From positions 1 through 42,579 of the forward strand of contig CACZDG010000009.1 in NCBI GenBank assembly GCA_902779865.1: a DNA stretch of 42,579 nucleotides. Reading direction: 5' to 3'. A program made the translations under genes and the position numbers. Positions 12,148 through 20,975 of this stretch are shown piece after piece (positions within the stretch are counted from its first letter, which is position 1; each line of letters begins with the position of its first letter). The DNA is from an uncultured bacterium (lineage in GTDB: Bacteria > Verrucomicrobiota > Kiritimatiellia > RFP12 > UBA1067). The notes beneath the pieces are model-generated. The model was not told the DNA's origin. It ran no database searches and saw nothing but the letters and a program-made list of their open reading frames with translations.

Positions 12148-15100
12148 AAGACCGAAATATTGTTGCCGCGGTCGTGTTTACCGCATTGAGCGCGTTGGCG
12201 CAGGCTGTTTGCGCTGGTGCGCCAGAGGCGGCGTTTCGTGTGCCGGAAGGGACGAAGCGACCCGAGACGTATTTCTTTTTCTTCGGCGGCAACGTGGCGG
12301 CACCGGGAATCACGGCCGATTTGGAGTCAGTGAAGTCCGCCGGCATCGCCGGCATCAAGCTCTTCAACGGCAACAGCGCACGCGGCGCGTGGCCGGGCGT
12401 GCCGAAGCAGATCAAGTGCCTCAGCCCCGAATGGGACGCGCTCGTGGGGCATTTCGGCGACGAGTGCAAGCGGCTCGACCTCCGGATGGCGATGCAGGTG
12501 TGCCCCGGCTGGGCGATGGCGGGCGGACCCTGGATCAAGCCCGAACGCGCGATGCGTCATCTCGCCGTGTCGCGCACGGATGTGGAAGGCGGGCGCACAG
12601 TACGCGTGAAACTGCCGCAACCGCCGCGCACGGATGGCAATTGGCAGGACTGGCGTGATGTTGCCGTGGTTGCGTTCCCCACGCCGGAAGGCGACTGGGA
12701 GAAGCCGCTTGCGCCGTCGTCCGTAACAGGCTCAGCCGGCACCGACTGGAACGCCTGGGCGCGCGGACGCGCCGCCGCCAAGATTCGCGCCAATGCCACA
12801 ACGGAGATTACCTACGAGTTCGCACAGCCGGTCATGGTTCGGACGCTTGAACTGCCGTCCGTGAAAAGCCTCGCCTCCGTGACGAAGTCGTTCGACCCGG
12901 GAACGACTGTTTCGCTGAAGACCGAGAATGGCTCGATGCTCGTGGAGGAGGTCGCCCTGCCGCCGTCCAGCTGGCAGGATGCGCGTCCGCTGTCGCTCGC
13001 CTGCCGCGAGACGACGGCGCGGCGTTTCACGCTGACGGTGAAGAACAAGCATCCGATCACGCTCCGCACGGTGAATCTCCTGAGCGCCGCGAAGAAGGAC
13101 AACTGGGAAGGGGAGGCGTGCTGGACGCTGCGGCGTCTCCTGCGTCGCGCCGTGCCCGTGCAGTCGAAGGGCGCGTACGTCAAATCGGCGTCCATCGTGA
13201 ACCTCACGTCCCAGATGGCGAAGGACGGAACGCTCACGTGGGACCCGCCGCCTGGCAGGTGGGCCGTGCTGCGCATCGGACACGTCAACACGGGCTTTAA
13301 GAACAGTCCCGCGCCGCCAGAGGGGACGGGTTTTGAGTGCGACAAGTTTTCCACGCTGGCTGCGGACATCCAATTCGACAACTACATCGGCCGCCTCACG
13401 AAACCCGGCGCGCCCCTCCACGGAAAGCTCCGCGCGATGCTGATGGACAGCTGGGAGTGCGGACACCAGACGTGGACGCCGGGGATGGACGCGATCTTCT
13501 CGTCCCGTCTCGGCTACGACCTCTTCACGTGGATTCCGGCGGTGTTCGGCTACGTCGTCGATTCCCCGGACGACACCGCGCGCTTCCTCAACGACTGGCG
13601 CACGCTCGTGAGCGACCTCATCACGGACAACTTCTTCGGGCACATGTCGAAGCGGGCGCACGAACGCGGACTGGAGGTGGAGTTCGAGGCTGCGTTCGGC
13701 AACTCCATCCCCGGCGACATCATGAAGTACTACAAGTACGCCGACACTCCGATGTGCGAGTTCTGGCAGCCGGCCGTGTCCTTCAACTTCACGCCCGTGA
13801 AGCCGATCATCTCCGCTGCGCATCTCTACGGCAAGCGCGGTGTCGGCGCGGAGGCGTTCACGTCCTTCGGCGTCTCGTGGCACGAGCGCCTGCGCGACTA
13901 CAAGCACAACGCGAACATGAACCTCGCGGAAGGCATCACGCATTTCGTGTTCCACACGTTCACGCACAACCCGCAGCAGCCGTGGTTGCCACCCGGGACG
14001 TCGTTCGGCGGACGCGGCATCGGCGCGCCGTTCGTGCGCGGGCAGACGTGGTGGCGGCACATGTCGGCGTTCACGGACTACTTCGCGCGCTGCCAGACGA
14101 TGCTCGAGGCCGGCGTTCCCGTGATTGACGTCCTGTGGTATCTCGGCGATGAATGCGACGGGCGTCCCGACCACTACGCGCCGTTCCCCGCCGGGCACAA
14201 GTACGACCTCTGCAACCCCGATGCGTTCCTTTCGCGCATTTCCGTGAAGGACGGCAAGTGGTGTACGCCCGAGGGAATCGAATACGGCATCCTCTGGATT
14301 CCCGAATCGAGGCGCATGTTGCCGGAGACGATGGAACACCTGATCAAGGGAATCGAGAAGGGCGGCGTCGCCGCGATGGCGGGTTTGCCGGTGGAACCGG
14401 CCACGCGCAAAGGCGGCGCGAAGGGAGTGGAGCGCTTCCGCACGGCGCACGAGAGGTTGGAAAAACTAATTGGAATGTATCCCCCTGGTAGGGCGCGATC
14501 ACCGAGCGCGCCGCAAGGAATCTCAATGGCGGGCCGACTTTACGTTGGCCGCTCAATTGGCGAGGTGCTGAAGGCGGAGAACATTGAACCAGACGTCGAG
14601 GCCGAGGGCATCGTCTGGAACCACAGGCGCAGCGGAGACGACGACTGGTATTTCATCGCCCCTGCGAAGAAAGGCGGTGTCCTCCACTCAGGAGTGAAAT
14701 TCAGGGCGACCGGCACGCCGGAATTATGGCGGCCGGCGACTGGTATGATTGAGAGGACAGAAGAAGAATGGAACTCGTTGATATTCCCTCGCCTCGCTCC
14801 TGATGAATCGTGCTTTGTGGTGTTTAGAGGATCGCAGAATGTAAAACGCGAGGCACGAGATACATGGGGTCCTGTCGTGGGGGGAATCATCCCGCTAGAC
14901 GCTCCGTGGCGCATCTCCTTCCCTGCCGGATTTGGGATGCCAACGAACATGACCGTGATGACGCTTGCACCGTGGAAAGAACTTGGCCCGACGCCGGAGG
15001 CGAAGGCGTTTTCCGGCACGGCAACATACGAAACATATTTCAATGTTTATTCAAGCAGGCCCGTTTTCCGCCGAACACTTTACCTCTGGCGCGTGGATTC

Positions 15101-15365
15101 CATTGCGAAAGTGACTCTGAACGGGAAGACTTATCCTGCGATATGGGCGCCGCCTTACAGCGTTGACGTGACGGATGCGGTGAAACCCGGCATGAACCAC
15201 CTCAAGATTGAGGTGACCGACACTTGGTTCAACAGGATGACTTACGACGGCGGCCGTCCCGAAAGCGAGCGGAAGACGTGGGCGTTCCGGCGTCCGCGCA
15301 AGACAGAGACCCTGCGCGATTCCGGCCTCATCGACCCTGTGGAAATTATATCGTGGTATGAATGA
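12144..15365 (+). CDS. GH106-like alpha-L-rhamnosidase-type glycoside hydrolase
   Basis: A 1073-residue secreted enzyme. A signal peptide ends near AQAVCA. The N-terminal region (YFFFFGGNVAAPGI, DLESVKSAGIAGIKLF, MQVCPGWAMAGGPWIKPE) matches the pattern of GH106 alpha-L-rhamnosidases, including the conserved PGW..GGPW. A TIM-barrel-like core follows (MLMDSWECG, FEAAFGN, EAFTSFG, MNLAEGITHFVFHTFTHNP), and a C-terminal jelly roll ends the protein (FSGTATY, VTLNGKTYPAIWAPPY). The predicted role is removal of rhamnosyl groups from complex polysaccharides outside the cytoplasm. Near residue 780 a copy of a palindromic 26-bp dispersed repeat is translated in frame (14487-14512), and the DNA downstream of it is more AT-rich. 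The start is coupled to ettA (ATGA). Confidence 0.8.
14487..14512 (+). repeat. 26-bp palindromic dispersed repeat inside the GH106-like gene
   Basis: These 26 bp are identical to 16243-16268. The core is a hairpin with stem GGCGCG and CGCGCC around a 9-nt loop. Here it is read in frame as GRARSPSAP between two ordinary enzyme segments, so the element was captured by the coding region. Confidence 0.9.
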
Positions 15366-15422
15366 AAGAGATGCAAGTGGAATCGGCAGCTTGTACATCG
15401 GCATCACGATAAGGTAGATGCC

Positions 15423-16200
15423 GTGCTGCGCAGCTCGGTGCAGTGGAATGATGCTGCAGCCGTGGCCGCCTCCGGCACGATCAACATCAACGGTGGTGAG
15501 GCGACGGTCGGTGCGGTTTACATGGGCGGACAAGGGCAACATGACTTACATCGACGACAAGGAGATCAAATTGACGGACGGCGGAACCAACAACCGTCGT
15601 CCACAGCTCGATGGTGAACGGCGTGTCGCCAAGGGAGGCGGGGATGATGTTGGACCCCAGCTGTATCCAGGATCGACGCTGCGCAGCAGTGACAGCTATC
15701 GGCCGTGTTTCGGTTTCGGCGTCTATAACAACTCGAACATTCCCGGCCTTCATTTCGCGTTCCATGACGGCACCGCGCCGTGCTTCAGGCCCCTCACGGC
15801 TGTGGCATCTGGAGCCTGGCTGGCGGATAGTGGTAACCGCAGAATCGGCAGCGCTGCGTTCCCGTTGAACGAGAAGTGCCATGTCGCGTTTACGGTAACG
15901 CCGGACGGTACGGGCAACGCCATCATTTCGGCCTACATCCACAAGGCGGACGGGACGCTAGTAGGGAGCGGAGCGTGGCCGATTGGCTCGTGGACGACGT
16001 CGAGGATCGTCCAGAACGCCTTCATGCTGGGTCGCGGCATCTATAATAATGATAATCCCCAGGCGAACTACGACGAGGTGCGCGTGTGGAAGATAGCCCT
16101 CACGAGGGAGCAGGTCGAGGAAAGCATCCGCCTCGGCCCGGACACTCTTCCCGCGTACGCATACCCCCCTGCCTGCGGCTTCATGATCTTCGTCGAGTAG
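15423..16200 (+). pseudogene. Broken LamG (concanavalin A-like) domain gene
   Basis: Remnant of a secreted LamG/laminin-G-like protein with no signal peptide left. Clear LamG segments are PGLHFAFHDG, KCHVAFTVTPDG, ISAYIHKADG, FMLGRG and YDEVRVWKIALTREQVE. Three lesions are visible. The N-terminal part is missing: only 57 nt separate it from the GH106-like stop. One extra T in the TTT run at 15517-15519 shifts the frame; without it the sequence reads GEATVGAVTWADKGNMTYID. The segment 15600-15673 is inverted, so a LamG strand is encoded on the wrong strand. The present frame from 15418 is still open to 16200, so a scrambled protein could be made. The gene converges on the PIN toxin gene. Confidence 0.8.
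15595..15678. other. Micro-inversion of 74 bp flanked by CGTCG/CGACG
   Basis: The segment 15600-15673 is bounded by CGTCG (15595-15599) and its complement CGACG (15674-15678). Replacing it by its reverse complement restores an uninterrupted LamG frame across both junctions, reading SLGDTPFTIELWTTLRSSD at the right junction and SWIQLGSN near the left one. In the present orientation the same bases read PQLDGERRVAKGGGDDVG, which is not LamG-like. The length is unchanged, so both orientations are open. Confidence 0.85.
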
Positions 16201-16214
16201 CCGAGGGGCGTTGC

Positions 16215-16273
16215 GGGCCGCCCGGTGGTCGGCCCCTACCGCGGTAGGGCGCGATCACCGAGCGCGCCCTGCC
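16215..16273. repeat. Cluster of three hairpins with the second copy of the 26-bp repeat
   Basis: Between the converging LamG remnant and the PIN gene there are three overlapping palindromes. They are GGGCCG/CGGCCC (16215-16220 with 16230-16235), a perfect 16-bp palindrome CCCTACCGCGGTAGGG (16234-16249), and GGTAGGGCGCG/CGCGCCCTGCC (16243-16253 with 16263-16273, one G-T pair). The last contains the 26-bp repeat also found at 14487. No T-run follows, so an intrinsic terminator is not proven, though the convergent position would suit a bidirectional one. Confidence 0.8.
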
Positions 16274-16369
16274 TTTGCGTGCGACCATGGCGGTTGCCCG
16301 CAAACGACCGTTTCACTGTTCTATGGTCTTTCCTTTCTCATTTCTGTTCTGCGGTTTGAGATTGGCTTG

Positions 16370-16795
16370 TCATGACGCTAATGAAACAGGATTGAAGATC
16401 GTCAGATTGGGATAAAGGGTCTTGAAGTCCGCCTCGTTGCGGGTTATGAGCCCGCCTTTCTGCATGGCGTATGCACCGATGAGAACGTCTGCGATCGGAC
16501 GCTTCCTTGCGTTTCCTGAACGTTTGCGCATGATATGTTCGTGCCACGCCTTGTGGGCGGAAAGAACGACATTCTTTTCCCCTTTGAAATCACAGTTGAT
16601 CCAAAGACCGTCAAGAAAAGCATCTTGCGCTGCGACATCCCCGTTGAAAGCCGGCGAAAGCTCAACATACGTGACTGGCGCGATGGCAAGTACATCGTCA
16701 AGCTTCGACTGCAAGGCGCGAGATGACATCTCGGCGAACTCCGGATGCCTGTCGAGTATGTCGAGAATGATGCAAGTGTCGACAACCCAAGTCAT
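16370..16795 (-). CDS. PIN-domain ribonuclease, VapC-like toxin
   Basis: A 141-residue PIN-domain protein, the usual size of VapC toxins, which cleave RNA with Mg2+. Acidic residues in order: Asp in WVVDTCIILD, Glu in TYVELSP, Asp in RPIADVLIGAYA and Asp in NEADF, the four expected for the active site. The ATG at 16795 overlaps the stop of the upstream antitoxin gene by 4 nt (ATGA on the minus strand), the classic toxin-antitoxin arrangement; the longer frame to 16828 would overlap the antitoxin more deeply and has no better start. It should be autoregulated with its antitoxin. Confidence 0.85.
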   Translation of the reverse strand: MTWVVDTCIILDILDRHPEFAEMSSRALQSKLDDVLAIAPVTYVELSPAFNGDVAAQDAFLDGLWINCDFKGEKNVVLSAHKAWHEHIMRKRSGNARKRPIADVLIGAYAMQKGGLITRNEADFKTLYPNLTIFNPVSLAS

Positions 16796-17034
16796 TCCTC
16801 TTCGCCCTCCCGAAGTTCTTTCATCCACTCTTCGGTCGTGCGCAACTTGTGGAATCTTGCGCCATAGCCGATGAAATCGCTGACACGCGGTTTCTTGCGG
16901 TCTGCACGGGGCTGTACTTTCGCAGCGTCGTCATATTGCATGACCGCACTGGAAATCGACTTGACAAGATACTCCATAAGGCGCATCTTATCTGCTACGC
17001 TCATTTCCTCTATCTGTTCCATTACGGCTGGCAT
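16792..17034 (-). CDS. Antitoxin partner of the PIN toxin
   Basis: An 80-residue acidic-ended protein starting MPAVMEQIEEMSVADKMRLM, a pattern of small helical antitoxin N termini, and ending RTTEEWMKELREGEEE, typical of the toxin-wrapping tail of VapB-like antitoxins. The ATG at 17034 was chosen because AGGAG lies 6 nt upstream; the frame extends to 17112, but that part overlaps the tail of the broken nucleotidyltransferase gene. It immediately precedes and overlaps the PIN gene. The exact antitoxin family is not certain. Confidence 0.75.
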   Translation of the reverse strand: MPAVMEQIEEMSVADKMRLMEYLVKSISSAVMQYDDAAKVQPRADRKKPRVSDFIGYGARFHKLRTTEEWMKELREGEEE

Positions 17035-17062
17035 GATGTTCTCCTGATTGAATCCTTTTATC

Positions 17063-17317
17063 TCATCGTGATAACTGCGCGATGCGGGTTTCGTCCCGAT
17101 ACTCGCCTCCAAGTATTCCGCTCATATCGCAATCGCCTCCCGAAACACACGCTCCGCGAAACGAGGCTCGCTCAACAGCGAGGATGTCCACGTCGCTGTC
17201 GGGGCGTTCCTCCCTACGAACGCAAGAACCGAAGCCCCAAAGCTTTTTGGCTTTGTGCCGCCTTGCGATAGCGTAGATTTCATCTCGCTTCGCCCGTATA
17301 TCGCCTAACATGCACAT
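17063..17317 (-). pseudogene. Minimal nucleotidyltransferase (MNT antitoxin type), internally deleted
   Basis: The first 50 codons are a normal MNT-type nucleotidyltransferase: AKRDEIYAIARRHKAKKLW then GFGSCVRREERPDSDVDILA, with the GS..DVD catalytic motif. After DILA the sequence is foreign, but one frame over the DNA reads EPRFAERVFREAIAI and stops at 17122, exactly like the C terminus of this family. About 30-40 central residues are therefore missing and the junction is out of frame. The present frame runs on to 17063. No HEPN toxin partner is adjacent. Two close start codons (17317, 17311) lie 15-21 nt after a TATAAT box, so the leader is very short. Confidence 0.75.
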
Positions 17318-17332
17318 GTGAAAACTGCGATT

Positions 17333-17338
17333 ATTATA
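17333..17338 (-). promoter_or_regulatory. Extended -10 promoter of the nucleotidyltransferase remnant
   Basis: On the minus strand the sequence reads TGGTATAATAATCGC, an extended -10 hexamer TATAAT, 15 nt before the first ATG. No good -35 was found. The predicted transcript starts about 9 nt before the start codon. Confidence 0.6.
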
Positions 17339-17409
17339 CCATATTTCCGTGACGACTGCTTTATACGATCGCATCTATAGTTTCCTTTGGGGAGGTGAGG
17401 ATGCGCTAT

Positions 17410-18555
17410 TCACCCGACGATGAGTTTCCCCACGAACGGGATGCGGCGGATTAGGACGCCCGCCGCCGAGGCGATGGCGTATGACGCCACCGCCGTTACG
17501 AATATCGTCGCAGGCGTGTTGCAATGCGGACGCACCACGTCGAACACCACGAGCAGGGCGAACATGTGCAGAAGGTAGGTACCGTAGCTCGCCTCGGAGA
17601 GAGGACGTACGATCCACCGGTAAAATGCGCCGTCCGCCGTGATCTTCCGGATGAGCATGAACGCCGCAATCACCGCGACCGCCACACCCGTGGAGCAGTA
17701 CTCTATGCTCATCTCCAGATCGACCGCAAACGCATACGGCTTCGCGCACGGGAACTCTGGAATCCGGAAATAGAATCCGCCTCCCATGATGGCCGCGCCC
17801 ACCAACCAGAGCGGAACCGCCACGGCGAGCGTCCGCCGCCACGAGAAATCTGGAGCGAACCGACGGAACCAGAAGCCGAGCAGCATGTAGCCGATGAAGC
17901 CGCTCACGTAGTGGAACATGCCGAACATGTTCCAGGGGCACTCCCCATATAGATACGGTACGGCGCCGAATGACGGATCGCCGTAAAGCGCAGTCCAAAC
18001 GCGACGCAGGTACGGGAACGTAGTCGTGACGAGCCAGAGAATCAGCCAGCCGCGTAGTTCGCGCTCCGTGACCTTTTCGGCCCACGGCGAGAGAAGTGGC
18101 ATCAGGAGATACAGCCCAAGCAGCATCGGCACGAACCAGAGGTGTCCGCCGGCGTCCGGAAAATTGAAGCACGCCTTGCCCCAGCTGTCGCCGAACCACC
18201 AGACGTATGCGCAGGCCCATACGATGAACGGCACGAGTATGCGCGCAAGGCGTCGCCGGAAGAACTCGCCCGTCGGCTTCTTCAGCGGGAAGAGGAGATA
18301 GCTGGATGCCATAACGAACAGCGGCACGCACACGCGGCACACGCTTTCTACGATCGAGATCCAGATGGCGTCCCACTTGTTAGCGATGGACGTGACGTTC
18401 GGCGCCTCGCCGCCCAAGTAGAACGGCTCGCTGGAGTGGATGACCATGACCATGAAGCAGGCTATTACCCGCAACCAGTCAAGGAACACGACGCGATTGC
18501 CAGTGTTCTTTTCTTTTCCCGTTTCTATTTCATCTGTCTTTGAAGCTGAAGCCAT
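17410..18555 (-). CDS. Membrane acyltransferase (acyltransferase family 3)
   Basis: A 381-residue integral membrane protein with about ten hydrophobic segments. The N-terminal NRVVFLDWLRVIACFMVMVIHSS holds the conserved His/Asp-Arg environment of acyltransferase-3 proteins, which O-acylate sugars of surface polysaccharides or peptidoglycan. Further family-like parts are PLFVMASSYLLFPLK, RRLARILVPFIVW and HLWFVPMLLGLYLLMPLL. The ATG at 18555 was chosen because AAAGGA lies 9 nt upstream; it is 5 nt past the stop of the Nudix gene, so the two form an operon. The substrate is unknown; a surface-glycan modification role is inferred from the family. Confidence 0.85.
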   Translation of the reverse strand: MASASKTDEIETGKEKNTGNRVVFLDWLRVIACFMVMVIHSSEPFYLGGEAPNVTSIANKWDAIWISIVESVCRVCVPLFVMASSYLLFPLKKPTGEFFRRRLARILVPFIVWACAYVWWFGDSWGKACFNFPDAGGHLWFVPMLLGLYLLMPLLSPWAEKVTERELRGWLILWLVTTTFPYLRRVWTALYGDPSFGAVPYLYGECPWNMFGMFHYVSGFIGYMLLGFWFRRFAPDFSWRRTLAVAVPLWLVGAAIMGGGFYFRIPEFPCAKPYAFAVDLEMSIEYCSTGVAVAVIAAFMLIRKITADGAFYRWIVRPLSEASYGTYLLHMFALLVVFDVVRPHCNTPATIFVTAVASYAIASAAGVLIRRIPFVGKLIVG

Positions 18556-18560
18556 GTTCT

Positions 18561-19100
18561 CTATTCCTTTGTAATCTTCCAGCAGAGCCATGCGGACAAC
18601 GTCTTGGAATCGAAAATCGTGCCGTTGCGGATACCGTCCTCGACTTCCGTTTCGGAGAGGACGACTGGATAGACGTTCTCGTCTGGATCTTGATCCTGGG
18701 CGTGTGCCGTCTCGGATAGTTCCGCAAAGTAGAGGTGGATGCGTTCCTCGCAGTATCCGGGCGTGCAGATGATGGTCGTGAGAAACTTGATGCTCGTCAC
18801 CTCGTAACCGGTCTCCTCGGCAGTTTCGCGTCGTGCGCCCTCGATCGGGTCTTCGCCAGGTTCGAGTCCGCCCGCAATGACTTCGATGAGCGCCTCTTCC
18901 GCAGCCTTGCGGTACTGCTTCACAAACACGAACTTGCCGTCGGGGCGGCGTGCGAGGATGGCGACCGCGTTGCCGTGGCGTATCACCTCGCGCTTCGCCT
19001 TGCGTCCGTCGGGCAGCTCGATGTCGAGAAGATCGACGCTGATGATCTTCCCGGTGTACTTGCGCTCGGTTGCGAGCGTCTTTTCTGTAAGGTCTGTCAT
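18561..19100 (-). CDS. ADP-ribose pyrophosphatase-type Nudix hydrolase
   Basis: A 179-residue Nudix enzyme. The Nudix box runs GGLEPGEDPIEGARRE then TAEETGY, matching Gx5Ex7REuxEExgu. The flanking pattern (TLATERKYTGKIISVDLLDI, ELPDGRKAKREV, VKQYRKAAEEALIEV, TPGYCEERIHLYFAE) matches the NudF/ADP-ribose pyrophosphatase group, which clears ADP-ribose and related nucleotide sugars. The start at 19100 (MTDLTEKT) is supported by GGAG at 8-nt spacing and by family length. Upstream in-frame ATGs at 19118 and 19142 are possible; the latter lies only 6 nt after a -10 box and would give a leaderless transcript. It heads an operon with the acyltransferase. Confidence 0.85.
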   Translation of the reverse strand: MTDLTEKTLATERKYTGKIISVDLLDIELPDGRKAKREVIRHGNAVAILARRPDGKFVFVKQYRKAAEEALIEVIAGGLEPGEDPIEGARRETAEETGYEVTSIKFLTTIICTPGYCEERIHLYFAELSETAHAQDQDPDENVYPVVLSETEVEDGIRNGTIFDSKTLSAWLCWKITKE

Positions 19101-19148
19101 TTCTACAATCTCCGTCATTGTTGAGGCAGCGAGTGCGCTCATGGGAAA

Positions 19149-19178
19149 ATTATACCACAATTCTGTGCCCTGTGTCCA
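19149..19178 (-). promoter_or_regulatory. Sigma70-type promoter of the Nudix-acyltransferase operon
   Basis: On the minus strand TGGACA (19178-19173) and TATAAT (19154-19149) are separated by 18 nt, with the extended TGGTATAAT form. Transcription would start at or next to the ATG at 19142. Confidence 0.7.
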
Positions 19179-19253
19179 TGTGAGCAAAGACGGCAAGGTG
19201 TCGATTATGGTTTTGTGCTGCGGTTTTTGCGTGAGAAAGGCGCTGGAATGTGG

Positions 19254-19259
19254 TACAAT
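19254..19259 (+). promoter_or_regulatory. -10 box giving a leaderless rhamnosidase transcript
   Basis: TGGTACAATACGCGC directly precedes the ATG at 19266, with TACAAT at 19254-19259. The start point expected 6-7 nt downstream falls on the start codon. No clear -35 and no Shine-Dalgarno site are present, consistent with a leaderless mRNA. Confidence 0.55.
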
Positions 19260-19265
19260 ACGCGC

Positions 19266-20975
19266 ATGGACAAGAAAACATTAGTTTACGACATTGCTGT
19301 TTTAGTGGGCGCGTTTGCAGGAAGTGCGGCGGCGAACGGAGAGGTTGTCGATACGCGCGTGCGCACGCTCGTTTCGCCTATGCGGGTGGTCGCGGCGTCT
19401 GAGGGACTTCGCGGCACTGATGCGCTATGTGGCCCGCGGTTCGGTCAAGTCTCCGAGGGCGCGTTTGGTTCGGGATCAGGCCCGGTGCTGGACGCGGGCC
19501 AGTGGATCGTCCTTGATTTCGGGCGCGAGTTGCACGGTTCGCTCCAGATTGGATGCGGCGCGAAGAGCGGCAAAGGGGCTCGTGCGCACGTGAGGTTCGG
19601 AGAGTCCGTGGCGGAGTCGATGAGTGAACTCGGCGAGCGCGGCGCGTGCAACGACCATGCGATACGCGATAGCGTGATTGACCTTCCGTGGTTCGGGCAG
19701 CGCGAGATAGGCGAGTCGGGTTTCCGTTTCGTGAGGATCGACAATGCGGGGAAGGGCAAGCTACAGCTTGAGTACGTCCGCGCCGTGTCGCTGATGCGTC
19801 CGATGGAACGGCTTGGTTCGTTCCGCTCGTCGGACGAGCGTTTGAACGCCGTGTTTGAGACGGCGGTGCGCACGGTTCACCTTTGCTGTCAGTCGTACCT
19901 TTGGGACGGCATAAAGCGCGACAGGCTTGTCTGGATGGGCGATACGCATCCAGAGACGATGTCCGTGCTCGCCGTGTTCGGCGACGCGGAGGTGCTGCCC
20001 ATTTCCCTCGACTACATGGCGGCGACCACAGCGCCGTCGAAGTGGATGAACGGAATGCCAACCTATACCCTTTGGTGGCTCCGCAACGTCGCGGAATGGT
20101 ACCGCTACACGGGTGACGTCAGCTATCTGAAGAAGCACGCCTCGTACATCGCGCGGACGTTCGACCATGTGTTGACGGGAATGAGGAACGGTGAATGGAC
20201 GGCCGGGACGTTCCTTGACTGGCCCACGCAGCACAACAAGGCGGCGGCCAAGGCCGGAACGCAAGCCCTCGCCCTGATGTGCGCGCGGGAAACCGCGTTC
20301 ATGGCCGAAGCCATTGGTGATTCCGAGCTCGCCGGCAAGGCGCGTTCGCTCGCGTCGAAGCTTGAGAAACTTCGTCCCGATCCCGCTGGCGCAAAGAGTT
20401 CCGCCGCGTTGCTCGCGCTATCAGGCCTTCGCGACCCGAAGGAGATGTTCGCGACATCGCTTGGACGCGACGGGCACGACAAGGTCTCCACGTTCTACGG
20501 CTACTACATGATCGAGGCTATGAGCGCGGCGGACGAACATCAGCGCGCCCTCGACACAGTGCGCGACTACTGGGGAGGAATGCTCGACATGGGTGCGACG
20601 AGCTTTTGGGAGGACTTCAACCTCGCGTGGACGAATAACGCCTTCCGCATCGACGAAATGCCTGTCAAGGGGAAGAAGGACATCCACGGTGACTACGGCG
20701 ACTTCTGCTACAAGGGATTCCGCCATTCGCTCTGCCACGGCTGGAGCTCCGGCCCGGCGGCGTGGTGCATCGCTAATGTTCTCGGCGTGAAGCCGATTGG
20801 CGTTGGATGCCGCGAGTTCAAGATAGAGCCGCATCTCGGCGGCCTTGAATGGGCGGAGGGATCGTATGCGCTTCCGGGAGGGAAGCGGCTTGAGGTCAAG
20901 GTCAGGAAGGGCGCGGACGGTAAACCGACCGTGGAGGTACGGGCGCCGGAGGGAGTCCGCATAGTCCAGGAGTGA
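19266..20975 (+). CDS. GH78-like alpha-L-rhamnosidase
   Basis: A 569-residue protein with an N-terminal hydrophobic signal (VYDIAVLVGAFAGSAAANG) and the usual GH78 layout in shortened form. A beta-sandwich region (VLDFGRELHGSLQIG) is followed by an (alpha/alpha)6 barrel with YLWDGIKRDRLVWMGDTHPE, where the DGIKRDR motif is the family hallmark, and by GATSFWEDFNLAW, SLCHGWSSGPAAW and a final beta domain. It should release terminal alpha-L-rhamnose outside the cytoplasm. The ATG at 19266 was preferred over upstream codons because it follows the -10 box. It overlaps the next gene by 4 nt (GTGA), suggesting joint action with that isomerase. Confidence 0.85.
   Translation: MDKKTLVYDIAVLVGAFAGSAAANGEVVDTRVRTLVSPMRVVAASEGLRGTDALCGPRFGQVSEGAFGSGSGPVLDAGQWIVLDFGRELHGSLQIGCGAKSGKGARAHVRFGESVAESMSELGERGACNDHAIRDSVIDLPWFGQREIGESGFRFVRIDNAGKGKLQLEYVRAVSLMRPMERLGSFRSSDERLNAVFETAVRTVHLCCQSYLWDGIKRDRLVWMGDTHPETMSVLAVFGDAEVLPISLDYMAATTAPSKWMNGMPTYTLWWLRNVAEWYRYTGDVSYLKKHASYIARTFDHVLTGMRNGEWTAGTFLDWPTQHNKAAAKAGTQALALMCARETAFMAEAIGDSELAGKARSLASKLEKLRPDPAGAKSSAALLALSGLRDPKEMFATSLGRDGHDKVSTFYGYYMIEAMSAADEHQRALDTVRDYWGGMLDMGATSFWEDFNLAWTNNAFRIDEMPVKGKKDIHGDYGDFCYKGFRHSLCHGWSSGPAAWCIANVLGVKPIGVGCREFKIEPHLGGLEWAEGSYALPGGKRLEVKVRKGADGKPTVEVRAPEGVRIVQE

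Noticed and set aside
12732-14450. A 572-codon minus-strand open frame opposite the GH106-like gene
   Set aside because: It is a shadow of the plus-strand gene in GC-rich DNA: arginine/histidine/valine-rich, no recognisable domain, no ribosome site.
15600-15673. Recombinase-driven phase-variable invertible promoter or gene switch
   Set aside because: The flanking inverted repeats are only 5 bp (8 of 9 with a gap), there is no invertase gene in the window, and other lesions accompany it; kept as a micro-inversion with the switch idea open.
16243-16273. Intrinsic transcription terminator
   Set aside because: A strong GC stem is present but no T-run follows on either strand, so it is listed as a repeat/hairpin only.
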